33,340 bases of DNA. Source: Streptomyces huasconensis. GTDB taxonomy: Bacteria; Actinomycetota; Actinomycetes; Streptomycetales; Streptomycetaceae. Below are positions 8,693-18,606 of the stretch, in pieces; the stretch's first letter is position 1, and each line of letters begins with the position of its first letter. Location: contig RBWT01000088.1 in the NCBI GenBank assembly GCA_004010275.1, positions 1-33,340 on the forward strand. The letters run 5' to 3'. The notes under the pieces are model-generated. The model searched no databases. It was not told the origin of the DNA and saw nothing but the letters and a program-made list of their open reading frames with translations. Made by a program: the position numbers and the translations under genes.

Positions 8693-8806
8693 CACCTCGC
8701 ATCCACGACGACGAGCCAGCCCCGGCGCACCAGGCCGGTGACGGGCGGTCGCCCCAGCCCCACAAGGCAGAGGCGGCCGCCCGCTCTCGTCTCAGGGACC
8801 CCCAAA

Positions 8807-8831
8807 GGCCCCTCGTCAGCCGCATGGGGCC
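8807..8831. terminator. Possible bidirectional terminator between convergent genes
   Basis: GGCCCC (8807-8812) pairs with GGGGCC (8826-8831) around a 13-nt loop, in the 172-bp gap between the converging DUF7455 and protease genes. The stem is short, so support is modest. Confidence 0.3.
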
Positions 8832-8864
8832 AACGACTCCGTCGGCTCCACCGAGGCAATCACC

Positions 8865-9695
8865 TCAGGCACTGCCCCCCAGCACCCTGACCACGTCCGA
8901 GATCCGCGTATAGACCCCTGGGCGGCCAGGACGCCCGCAGCCGCTCCCCCAGGACACCAGGCCGATCAGGCGCCCCTCGGCGACCAGCGGCCCGCCACTG
9001 TCCCCCTGGCAGGCGTCTCGGCGGCCGTCCAACTCGCCGGCGCACAGCATTGTCCTCGCCGAGTACGTGCCATCGGCACTGCCCGGGTACGCCCTCTCAC
9101 ACACCGTGTCCGGTAGTACGCGGACGGGCGCCGCATGCAGCGTACGGGCGTAACTGCCCGATCCCGTGGTGTCTCCCCAGCCGTAGACGGTCGCCTCCGT
9201 CCCCGCCGTGTACGCGGTGTCCCCCGGTCCCGCCATGCCGATCACGTAGCTCTGAGGGAGCGGCTCGGCCAGGGTCAGCGCCGCGAAGTCGCCGGAGTTG
9301 GTTTCTGCGTCGTACTCCGGGTTGACGCGGGCCTCACGGACCGGGATCTCCTTCCCCTCCGCCGTGCCCAGATCCCCGCGGCCGACGATGACCTTCAGGT
9401 CCGACACTCTGCTCAGCGGAACGCCTAGCACGCCCTCACTCACGCAGTGGGCCGCCGTCAGGACGGTCGCGGGTCCGACGACGACAGCACCGCAGAACTG
9501 CCCCGAGCGGGTACCTCCGAACCGGTCACGACTGGCGAGCGCCACCACCCATGGACTCTCGGCAATCCGCACCGGGCTGCCCCCGATGACCACACTGTCG
9601 GCCACCGCGGGTGCCGGGGAAGCCAGCGGCAGGGCGGCGGCAACGGCCGCTGTGGCCAGCACCCCCGTCCACGATCGGGCGAAGGGACGACGCAT
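8865..9695 (-). CDS. Secreted trypsin-like serine protease (family S1)
   Basis: A 276-residue chymotrypsin-fold protease. Residues 1-32 form a signal peptide (basic start, hydrophobic core, end APAVA). A mature-like N-terminus VIGGSPV follows at about 36. The catalytic triad is complete: H83 in LTAAHC, D136 in NSGDFAAL and S233 in CQGDSGGP. Cysteines are placed for the usual disulfides, and GWGD and VSWGSGCGRPGRPGVYTRI are typical of trypsins. D227 in the RRDACQGDSGG block lies six residues before the serine, the position that gives trypsin-like preference for Arg/Lys. It sits between hrdB and parE on the same strand. The substrate is unknown; export by the Sec or Tat route is expected. Confidence 0.93.
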   Translation of the reverse strand: MRRPFARSWTGVLATAAVAAALPLASPAPAVADSVVIGGSPVRIAESPWVVALASRDRFGGTRSGQFCGAVVVGPATVLTAAHCVSEGVLGVPLSRVSDLKVIVGRGDLGTAEGKEIPVREARVNPEYDAETNSGDFAALTLAEPLPQSYVIGMAGPGDTAYTAGTEATVYGWGDTTGSGSYARTLHAAPVRVLPDTVCERAYPGSADGTYSARTMLCAGELDGRRDACQGDSGGPLVAEGRLIGLVSWGSGCGRPGRPGVYTRISDVVRVLGGSA

Positions 9696-9767
9696 GCGAT
9701 CTCCTCACTCTGGGCTGGGATGGCTTACCCAGAGTCATTCAGCGCCGCGCACCGCGCACCCGCGCGC

Positions 9768-9807
9768 GGAAGGCCCGAAGCCTCGTACCGAGGACTTCGG
9801 GCCTTCC
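9768..9807 (-). terminator. Strong hairpin terminator downstream of hrdB
   Basis: GGAAGGCCCGAAG (9768-9780) pairs perfectly with 9795-9807. An inner stem CCTCG/CGAGG (9781-9785, 9789-9793) stacks on it with only one bulged base. The hairpin begins 28 bp past the hrdB stop, so it should end hrdB transcription before the protease gene. Confidence 0.85.
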
Positions 9808-9834
9808 GGAAACGCTCTTGACGACTGTCGCGAC

Positions 9835-11372
<1,538 letters not shown>

Positions 11373-11540
11373 GAACAACCTCTCGGAACGTTGGAAAACG
11401 GCTTCCGGCCCCGTCCATTGTGGACCGGAGCCGACGACCGGCGGCTAGGGATTCAGGGCCGACGGCGCGGGCGGGGGCCGGGGAGCTACACAGCGTCGCG
11501 AACGACGCCTGTATTCCCTCCTCGGCTATCACCTCTTAGG

Positions 11541-11567
11541 TCATCGCGCTGTTCCTTGGAGCGTTAC
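11541..11567 (-). promoter_or_regulatory. Candidate hrdB promoter
   Basis: On the minus strand GTAAC (11563-11567) is followed after 16 bp by CGATGA (11541-11546), about 170 bp before the hrdB GTG. This spacing and sequence resemble the hrdB promoter of other streptomycetes, which I recall being read by the ECF sigma factor ShbA. The long leader between it and the start has no other clear feature. Confidence 0.5.
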
Positions 11568-11695
11568 GCCCAATCTACGTGGCCCGAGTCACACCCCGTA
11601 AGTACTCAAAAGCGTCCAGATACGGCCAGAAGCGACCTTTACCCATGCACGGATGATCCCCCGATGCGCCGCCACGCAACCCTCAAATGTCGCAT

Positions 11696-11740
11696 CGCCG
11701 GACCCCGCCGGGCTCTCGTGGAGCCCGCGGAGATCCGGCG
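11696..11740 (-). terminator. Long interrupted stem-loop downstream of whiH
   Basis: CGCCGGA (11696-11702) pairs with TCCGGCG (11734-11740), and inside it GGGCTC pairs with GAGCCC (11710-11715, 11721-11726). It lies about 95 bp past the whiH stop in the 460-bp gap before hrdB. Confidence 0.45.
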
Positions 11741-11763
11741 ACGGCTGGTGCGGCGAGGGAGCC

Positions 11764-11783
11764 GCCGTCCGCTCAGGGACGGC
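11764..11783 (-). terminator. Hairpin terminator downstream of whiH
   Basis: GCCGTCC (11764-11770) pairs with GGACGGC (11777-11783) around a 6-nt loop, 50 bp past the whiH stop. With the longer stem-loop that follows it should separate whiH from hrdB. The rest of the 11373-11832 gap holds the hrdB leader and promoter and no gene. Confidence 0.5.
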
Positions 11784-11832
11784 GAGGCACCTGCCGCGGG
11801 GAGTACACACGGCGGGCGGCGTGGACGTGCGG

Positions 11833-12723
11833 TCAGTGCTCGCGCGGCGCGGGCACGACACGCTCCACCTCAGGGTGGACCGTGAGCAGCTGCCGCATCG
11901 CGGCCTCGGCGCCCGCACCATCGCCCGCCGCCAGGGCGTCGACGACGCGGGAGTGGTGCACCAGAGAGGTCTCGCTCGGACGGTCACAGCCCGTGACGGG
12001 GCCCCCGGAGACCTGAAGGGCGGCCGAGACGATGCCGGACAGGTGCTCCAGCATGCGGTTGCCCGCGACCTGGATGAGCAGCGAGTGGAACTCCGCGTCG
12101 GCACGCGAGAAGGTGATCGAGTCACCCTGAGTCAGCGCGTGCCCCATGATCTCCACCATGTCGACAAGGCGCTGCTGCACCTCCTCACGACCGTGCCCCG
12201 CGGCGAGGCGGGCGGCGAGCGGCTCGATCATCCAGCGCAGCTCCCCCAGCTCGCGCCGCTGGTCGTCCCGCTGCGGCCCGAAGGCCCGCCACTCGATGAT
12301 GTCCGGGTCGAGCAGGTTCCAGTCGCTGACGGGACGTACGCGCGTGCCGACGTTGGGCCGGGCGCTGACCAGCCCCTTGGCCTCGAGCACGCGCAGCGAC
12401 TCACGGACGACGGTGCGGGAGACCTCGAAGCGCTGACCGATCTCCTCGGGGACGAGCGGACGGTCGGCGCCCAGGTCGCCGGAGACGATCATCTGACCCA
12501 GTTGTTGGACGAGTTGGCCGTGGAGCCCGCGGCCGCGGCTTCCGGACGCGCGCCGGCTCATGCGTCCCAGGTCGTGGTCGGCGCCGTCCCACATGGGGGC
12601 GACGACCCGGTCGCTGCCCCCTGGGGGCTCGGCGAAGGGGTATCGGTCGAGGTCGCCCGGGCCGGCGAGGCCGGAGTCGGCGGAGCGGGCGGTGGTCATC
12701 ATGGTGTGCGCAAGGGTACTCAC
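11833..12723 (-). CDS. whiH: GntR/FadR-family sporulation regulator WhiH
   Basis: A 296-residue GntR-family regulator. After a variable 65-residue N-terminus comes a winged helix (GLHGQLVQQLGQMIVSGDLG, then IGQRFEVSRTVVRESLRVLEAKGLV, wing SARPNVGTRVRP). The C-terminal FCD ligand-binding domain (from about 150) has ELRWMIEPLAARLAAGHG, the metal-site pattern DAEFHSLLIQVAGN and a final HHSRVVDALAAGDGAGAEAAMRQLL. Its position immediately upstream of hrdB, its length and the N-terminal sequence agree with WhiH of S. coelicolor, which is needed for sporulation septation of aerial hyphae and is itself under WhiG sigma control. Start is GTG at 12723; an alternative is the ATG seven codons later. The ligand is unknown. 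Confidence 0.92.
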   Translation of the reverse strand: MSTLAHTMMTTARSADSGLAGPGDLDRYPFAEPPGGSDRVVAPMWDGADHDLGRMSRRASGSRGRGLHGQLVQQLGQMIVSGDLGADRPLVPEEIGQRFEVSRTVVRESLRVLEAKGLVSARPNVGTRVRPVSDWNLLDPDIIEWRAFGPQRDDQRRELGELRWMIEPLAARLAAGHGREEVQQRLVDMVEIMGHALTQGDSITFSRADAEFHSLLIQVAGNRMLEHLSGIVSAALQVSGGPVTGCDRPSETSLVHHSRVVDALAAGDGAGAEAAMRQLLTVHPEVERVVPAPREH

Positions 12724-12885
12724 GGATCAGTTGTCGGCGTGGTCTCCAACTCCCTTGAGGTCTTTGGTGAAAAGCACACGAAAGGGTGATCGCTTACCTC
12801 ACCGCAATTGACGCCTTATCGGAAAGAAATGGGCGTCGCCCGGGGAGTTGCGCACAGGCCCGGATCGGAAGACAGCGGATGATCA

Positions 12886-15014
12886 TCAACGGACTCTGCT
12901 GCGCATCCCCGTGAGCACATACGCGCAGAGCAGAGCGGTCAACGACAACGCCAGCGCTCCGCCCACAGGCTGCACGATCATGCGCACTCCCCCCGCCACA
13001 TAACGCTCGGCTCCGAACGGCCACTGCATCAGCACGAGATCCCTCAGCCGCCCCGAAAGACCGGCCGCCGACCGCACAGCTGGGCCTTCAACGGCCTTTT
13101 GTACGAGAGGTACGACGACGATCGGCACGCCCAGCACGGCTGCCAGGCCTGCGGTGGTGGAGCGGAAGATACCGGCGGCCAACACGCCGGCCCAGGCGCA
13201 CCCCGTGAGCAGGGCTGCCCAACTCGTGCTCAGAGAAAGCCAGTCAGCGGGAACTCTGGTGAGCTCTTCTCCGTATACGAGATGAAGCACCGCGGCGTCG
13301 GCCCCCACCGTGAGCGCACCCGACAGCAGCGCCGTGGCGGCGGCGACGAGCAGCTTGGCGACGAGCAGTCCCACGCGGCGCGGGACGGTGCCCCGGTCCA
13401 CGGCGAGGGCGGGGTGGCGGAACTCGTCCCCGAACGCGAGAGCGCCGAGCAACCCTGCCCCGAGAGCCGCCGGCGGCAGCGGCAGTTCCTGCGGCCAGGC
13501 GGCGAGCAGACGCGGTTGCGGCGTGTGCCCGGCCCGCGCCAGCACGACGCAGAGCAGCGTTGAGGCGGCGAGTACCGCCGCGAGGGTGAAATAGCCGACT
13601 CCCACGCCCGTCAGACGGCGCAGCTCGTATCGCAGGGGGCGGAGAGGGCTGCGGCCGGGGTGGACGGTGATCGGTGGCGGCAGGCGGGAGGCGGAGTCGT
13701 CGTGAGGGCTGGGAAGGGCGAGGGAGGCGGAAAGGACGGGAGGGACTGGCGGGACGGGCAGGGTGGCGGAGGGGTCGGTAGAGGGGTCCGTGGCGGAATG
13801 CGGGTCACGCCGCTTGAGGGCGGAACCGTGTCATCTCCTTCGTTCGACGGTACGAGGGGGAGCGGCGACGGGAGAGAGGGCGAGGCGGTGACAGGGGGCG
13901 CGGACAGGGGCTGAGTCGCGCCCAGGGCGGCCTCTTTTGGGGTCTCGGTCTCTCCGTGGGGCTGTGTCTCTCCGTGGGGCGTCTCGCCTTGGGCCGGCTC
14001 GTCCCGGGTCGCGTCGCCCTGAGTGGGCTCACCCCGGGTCGTGTCGCCTTGGGCCGACTCTTGAAGGAAGCCACTCGCAGGGGTGGCGTCGGGTGGCGTC
14101 CTTGCCTCCGGCTGCCTCCAGGGGCCCGGTGGGCCCTCAGGCCCCACATCACCCACCTCGTCGGCAAGTTGATGGACGAGGATGCCGTGCCGATACGCGG
14201 CCTCCCCTACGTCGGCGCAGTTGCTGCCGTAGACAGAGAGCCGGTTGCCGCCCTCTATGACCACTTCGATGGAGCGCCTACTCGCCCGTGCCTCTTTGGT
14301 GAGGAGCGCGCCGAGGCGAGCGGCGTAAGGGCTCAGGACGGCGACGCGGGGACGGAGCCGGGTCCGCGCGAAGTCGGCGGCATCCTGGTCGGCGACGAGC
14401 CGCCCCGCCTCCAGCGTGACGACGCGGTCAGCGGTTCGGGCCGCTTCCTTGGGATCGCCCGTCGTGACCAGGACCGTGCCGCCCTGGCGCGCGTGGGCGC
14501 GCAGGATTCCGTGCAGCCAGGCCCCTTCCCGGACCGAGAGCCCCTCGGTCGGCGCGTCCAGGACAAGCGTGTGCGGATCGGCGAGCAGTGCGCAGCCCAG
14601 CCCCAGACGACGGTCCATGCCGCGCGAAAGGGTGCCGAGGCGCTCGTTCCGGAGGCTTACGAGGCCTACAACCTCAAGTACGTCGTCGGCGCGCTGGACG
14701 GGCACTCCGACTGCCGCGCACAGCATGCGCAGGTGCCCCCGGACCGTACGCGCCGGGTGCCCTGGGACGTCACCCAGAAGGACACCCACCTCCCGGGACG
14801 GATGGGCGATGCGATGCAGGGGGCGACCTCTGAAGTACGTGATTCCACGGCCTTGTTGGAGTTCGAGCATCAGCCGCAGCGCCGTGGTCTTTCCGGCACC
14901 CTCGGCGCCAAGCAACGCCGTAACACGGCCGGCGCGCGCCTCGAAGGACACATCGTCGACGGCAGGCGGGAGCTCCTCGCGGGGATTGCTGGTCAGTCCG
15001 ATGGCCTGGATCAT
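12886..15014 (-). CDS. ABC transporter ATPase-permease fusion (apparent frameshift)
   Basis: Frame one runs from ATG 15014: an ABC ATPase with Walker A GAEGAGKTT (36-44), signature-like LSRGM (129-133) and Walker B LVLDA (150-154), then a hydrophilic linker with 10-residue repeats and a Pro-rich stretch. The second frame carries six to seven membrane helices and ends at 12886. It can be read upstream well beyond 13605 with strong third-position GC, including PITVHPGRSPLRPLRYELRR directly before GVGVGYFTLAAV, until a stop near 13831. So the two parts were one protein of about 709 residues and the frame breaks at about 13808-13831, probably one lost base in a G/C run. The ATPase lacks the usual catalytic Glu (A154 instead) and the H-loop His (TTGD at 184-187). 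It may be a weak or regulatory ATPase. Substrate unknown. Confidence 0.75.
13980..14060 (-). repeat. 30-bp in-frame repeat in the ABC fusion linker
   Basis: Units begin at 13980, 14010 and 14040 with a 30-bp period. They encode imperfect copies of QGDATRDEPA and QGDTTRGEPT. A shorter repeat encoding HGET copies lies just beyond, at about 13945-13980. Both lie in the hydrophilic linker between the ATPase and the membrane domain. Confidence 0.75.
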
Positions 15015-15308
15015 CGCTTCTCTCGCAGGATGTGCGACCGCTCGGCGGCCGAGGCCCGTCCGCCGGATCGGGGACGGACGAGCCCCCTGGGTACCAAAGC
15101 AAGATAACGCTATATTTCCGACTTTTCGGGCAGGAGCTGGACCGCTGGTGTCCCCTGACGGGCGCCATCGGACCGGAGAACGGGCTGGAACGTCAGCGGC
15201 TCAGCGTCTGCGGCTCTGAGCCGGCAGGCAAAGGGGCAGCGAGCGAGGAGGCAGCGGACGGCGGCGAAGGCGGGGCGCGCCAGGCCATGAGGCGAGCGCG
15301 GTCGGACG
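15015..15308. promoter_or_regulatory. Intergenic region upstream of the ABC fusion gene
   Basis: This 294-bp gap holds no convincing gene. A locally AT-rich stretch at 15100-15130 (minus strand GAAATATAGCGTTATCTTG) about 90 bp before the ABC start is the best place for its promoter. The rest looks unremarkable. Confidence 0.35.
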
Positions 15309-16070
15309 TCAGACCTCCGGGCGCAGCATCGGCGGGTTGAGGAGCGTCGCGCCTCCCGCGCGGAAGAGCTGTGCGGGTCGTCCCCCCTGCCGGGTCGTGG
15401 TGCCTCCCGTAGGGACGAGAAAGCCCGGGGTGCCCGTCACCTTGCGATGGAAATTGCGGGGGTCGAGGACGACGCCCCAGACCGCCTCGTACACACGCCT
15501 CAGCTCGCCGACCGTGAACTCCGGCGGGCAGAAGGCCGTGGCCAGCGACGAGTACTCGATCTTGGAGCGGGCGCGCTCCACACCATCCGCCAGGATCTTT
15601 GCGTGATCGAAGGCGAGCGGCGCGGCCGGTTCGCCTTCACGACCGAAGCCGGTCTGGTTGAGCAGCGCTTCCACCGGCGCCCAGCGCGCACTGTGCGCAT
15701 CGCCGCCCGCTCGGCGCGCAGGCAGATCAGGCGCGAGCGCGAGGTGGGCGACGCTGACGACACGCATCCGCGGATCGCGCTCGGGATCGCCGTACGTGGC
15801 GAGCTGTTCTAGATGCGCTCCGTTGTCCTGCGCGGGAGCGTCGGGCTCATGGGCACACAGCCCCGTCTCCTCGACGAGTTCGCGCGCCGCTGCGGCCGCG
15901 AGATCCTCGTCCGGGCGTACGAAACCTCCGGGGAGCGCCCAACGCCCCTGGAACGGCGGTTCACCACGCTGCACAGCCAATGCGCAGAGCGCGTCGCGGC
16001 GCACGGTCAGCACGACCAGGTCGACAGTGACGGCGAAGGGCGGGAAGGCCGACGGGTCGTAGGGGGGCAT
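15309..16070 (-). CDS. NrtR-like Nudix-domain transcriptional regulator or hydrolase
   Basis: A 253-residue two-domain protein. Residues 10-150 are a Nudix fold with an intact Nudix box at 49-71 (GFVRPDE, then RELVEETGL), so hydrolysis of a nucleoside-diphosphate derivative is possible. The C-terminal 90 residues (FTVGELRRVYEAVWGVVLDPRNFHRKVTGTPGFL) match the winged-helix domain of NrtR-type regulators, which sense ADP-ribose or sugar-linked ligands. Start at 16070 (MPPYDPSAFP) is the conserved form; the frame extends upstream without support. A 5-5-5 inverted repeat, TCGTC/GACGA, lies directly before the start and may be its own operator. Targets in NAD metabolism are typical of NrtR, but none lies beside it here. 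Confidence 0.85.
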   Translation of the reverse strand: MPPYDPSAFPPFAVTVDLVVLTVRRDALCALAVQRGEPPFQGRWALPGGFVRPDEDLAAAAARELVEETGLCAHEPDAPAQDNGAHLEQLATYGDPERDPRMRVVSVAHLALAPDLPARRAGGDAHSARWAPVEALLNQTGFGREGEPAAPLAFDHAKILADGVERARSKIEYSSLATAFCPPEFTVGELRRVYEAVWGVVLDPRNFHRKVTGTPGFLVPTGGTTTRQGGRPAQLFRAGGATLLNPPMLRPEV

Positions 16071-16080
16071 GCGGCGATCA

Positions 16081-16101
16081 TAGTCGTCTTCCTGACGATA
16101 A
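16081..16101. promoter_or_regulatory. Inverted repeat before the NrtR-like gene (candidate operator)
   Basis: TCGTC (16084-16088), a 5-bp spacer and GACGA (16094-16098), flanked by TA-rich ends, 11-31 bp upstream of the start. NrtR family boxes have a comparable GTC-spacer-GAC core, so autoregulation is plausible. Confidence 0.4.
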
Positions 16102-16305
16102 ACATCTCCTTCGCTCACGCTTCCTGCGTTGCCGGCTCCGCGGCTTCGTGGGCACTTTCGCGTGCTCGTGGGCCATGGGTGATCCTTCGAGCATTTCCAC
16201 TCCACACGGGCCAACGTTCACAAAGAGGCGGTCCCTGAAAGCCTGGCCTTCTCCACCACTCCGTGACTTGTCGGCCCTGACTTGTCGATCCTGCTCGTCA
16301 CCGCG

Positions 16306-18606
16306 TCACACTCCCAACTGCAGCCCCTCTGCCGCCTCCTCCACCATTGCTAGGCCCAGCCGACTCACCCGAACGGAGAACGGGGCGCCCGCGACACTCA
16401 GCCCGGTCAATCCGAGTTCCCCCAACGGCGCACTGCGGACCGGACTCAACGTCACGGTCCCCGCCGGCGCGTCGGGACGGATACCGGCGAGCGCCGTAAG
16501 GACATGCACCCCAGCGGCAGCAGCGGTCGCCGCCGGGCGACAGGCAGCCGGGTGCGGCAGCGGGACCGCTCCTTCCGTGCGCTGTTCCCCTGCGTACATC
16601 TCGGGCAGCCGATGGTCGAAACACGCGGCTGCGGACAACATGCCCTGCAAGAGCGAGCTCGCCTCCTTGTCGTATCCCGCCGCCGCAAGGCTTGTGATGG
16701 GGATCGCCGTCTCCTGGATGCGGACCGCCCCACCTCGGTGCCCGAACGGGTTGTACGCGGCCTCATTGGACCCGAGGCTGCGCAGTCCCCAGCCGGAATC
16801 CATGACAGGCCCTCCCAGCAGCCGGGCGAGCTGCTCGGTCTGGACCTTGTCGAGCAGGCCCGGGGCCATCTCGCCCGAGCCGAGCAGGCCGGTGTCCAGG
16901 AGGTGGGCTGCTCCCCCAGTGAGATGTGGCAGGAGGCGGCCGTCCGGGAGGCGGGCCGAAGCCGGTCGGCCACCTGCCCGGTCGGCCACCCAGAACTCCT
17001 CCCGGAACGTCGACCGCATCCGCTGGGCCCATTGCCGCAGGCCCGCGGAACCCTCTATGCCGTACGCCTCGAGCAGGTCGGCACCAAGCAGTGCAGCCCG
17101 ATGCGCCTGCGCCTGGGTCTCACAGCGCACCAGCTCGCTGGGGTGCCCGTCCGCCAGGAACACGCCGTCCCCGATCCGGTTGCGCAGCCATCGCAGGCAC
17201 CTCTCCGCCGCGGGCAGCAGTTCCTCCACCTCAGGCCCAGAAAGCCCCCAGCGTCGCGCCTCGGCGAGCAGCACCGGAAAGAGCAACGTCGCCTCGGTGC
17301 CGGCGCAACCGGGTGGCAGATGTGGCCCCGCATCCCTCAGCGGTCCCGGGATCATGCCCGACCGAGGGCCCGGCCCCGTGGCCTGGCTCCGGGCAAGGGT
17401 CCGCAACGTCCCGGCGGCGAGCCGCGTGCCCAGTGGCAATGCCATGCGGGCGGCAGCCAGCGCCTCGGCAGGCGCCAGTCCACAGCGCCAGGGCGCACCC
17501 GCGGCCAGATAGATGTCGGTGGGGTGCTCCGGGTCCCTCAGCAGCAGCGCTTGTAGATCCTCGACGGATCGGGCGAGCAGTGGCTGGACTCTCGGGTCAT
17601 CACCGGCCGCCACGGCTGCGGCAACGGCACGCATCGTGCCGTGGCCTGCCGCGCGGATCGGCCCTGTTCCATCGGGCCTCACCCGCAGTTCAACGGTGCG
17701 TGAGCCGCCTGGTGGCAGGTCCACCTCCCAGCGCAGCAACCCTGCCGAGGCCAGAGCGTCCGCGGGCGCGGGGTTAGCCGTGACCAGGCAGTGTGCCCCG
17801 GTGGCGGACCAGCGCATGCCGGAGTCATGCACATTGGCGGGCACTTCGGGCACGGCTCTGCCAGACGCGATGGCGCCCAACTCCGCGAGATCCGTACCGA
17901 GAGAGACCTCAAGAGGCAGCCGCAGGGAGCGCGCGGCGGAGCTGTGCAGCGTGATCCGTTCCGTACCGTCGGCATGCCGAGTCCGCTCGACGACGAGTTC
18001 CGGGTCTGGGCCGGCACAGGTCGAGAGGCACATTGTCGCCACGAAGCGGACGCTGTCCGCCGACAGCATGCGGGCCTGCACCGCGACCGGCTCGCGCCCT
18101 GCCACACGTACCTGACAGCGGGACAACAGCCGTCGCCCTCCTCGGTAGAACCCCTCCAACCCTCGACCGGTCAACTGCCCTTCTCCCGTCGAGATCGCGA
18201 AGGCGGGAAGAGCGACGCACATCAAGGCTGTGTGCGCGGGTGGGAGTTCCGCTGGCCGGATCGGTGCCTGAGCCGGTGTTCTGGACGGCTGAGGGGAGAG
18301 GCGCCGGAACGCAGGGACCGGCACGGCCGTTGGGGCCCCTCTCTGTCGGGTGCTGGAGACGGGGCGGAAAGGGACATGGGGCGGCTTCTTCGGCGTTGTG
18401 TGCGCTACGGAAGGTCGGGGTCGGTGCGGCCACGCGACCCGGTCGCGGGTACCGCCACTCAGGTGAACGGGCCTGCCCCTCCGCAAGTCACGCCCGCATA
18501 GCAGGAAGCCGACCATATGGAGCCAACTTCGTATGGACACCAGCCCTGAGCCCAGCCGATCCGCCCACCTCGTCCACCCGGCCCACCAGCGGACGGGCGC
18601 GCTCAT
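16306..18606 (-). CDS. Glycogen-debranching-enzyme-like protein (GDE N-terminal domain plus 6-hairpin glycosidase)
   Basis: The recognisable part starts near residue 125: LPPAHTALMCVALPAFAISTGEGQLTGRGLEGFYRGGRRLLSRCQV is the start of the GDE_N_bis type domain, followed by a beta-rich region to about 330. The C-terminal half is an alpha/alpha (6-hairpin) toroid resembling amylo-alpha-1,6-glucosidases, with GTEATLLFPVLLAEARRWGL, FREEFWVADRAGGRPASARLPDG, MDSGWGLRSLGSNEAAYNPFGHRGGAVRIQETAI and PEMYAGEQRTEG. It should act on alpha-glucans or other carbohydrate. The ATG at 18606 overlaps the stop of the DUF4192 gene as ATGA, which suggests coupling, but the first 120 residues look unlike a conserved domain; a start at ATG 18222 (MCVALPAF) would clip the domain. 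I keep the longer form with reservation. Catalytic residues cannot be fixed by eye. Confidence 0.82.
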   Translation of the reverse strand: MSAPVRWWAGWTRWADRLGSGLVSIRSWLHMVGFLLCGRDLRRGRPVHLSGGTRDRVAWPHRPRPSVAHTTPKKPPHVPFRPVSSTRQRGAPTAVPVPAFRRLSPQPSRTPAQAPIRPAELPPAHTALMCVALPAFAISTGEGQLTGRGLEGFYRGGRRLLSRCQVRVAGREPVAVQARMLSADSVRFVATMCLSTCAGPDPELVVERTRHADGTERITLHSSAARSLRLPLEVSLGTDLAELGAIASGRAVPEVPANVHDSGMRWSATGAHCLVTANPAPADALASAGLLRWEVDLPPGGSRTVELRVRPDGTGPIRAAGHGTMRAVAAAVAAGDDPRVQPLLARSVEDLQALLLRDPEHPTDIYLAAGAPWRCGLAPAEALAAARMALPLGTRLAAGTLRTLARSQATGPGPRSGMIPGPLRDAGPHLPPGCAGTEATLLFPVLLAEARRWGLSGPEVEELLPAAERCLRWLRNRIGDGVFLADGHPSELVRCETQAQAHRAALLGADLLEAYGIEGSAGLRQWAQRMRSTFREEFWVADRAGGRPASARLPDGRLLPHLTGGAAHLLDTGLLGSGEMAPGLLDKVQTEQLARLLGGPVMDSGWGLRSLGSNEAAYNPFGHRGGAVRIQETAIPITSLAAAGYDKEASSLLQGMLSAAACFDHRLPEMYAGEQRTEGAVPLPHPAACRPAATAAAAGVHVLTALAGIRPDAPAGTVTLSPVRSAPLGELGLTGLSVAGAPFSVRVSRLGLAMVEEAAEGLQLGV

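Noticed and set aside
12886..13605. Permease as an independent gene starting at 13605
   Set aside because: Coding-like sequence with conserved style continues upstream in the same frame, and no ribosome-binding site is seen there.
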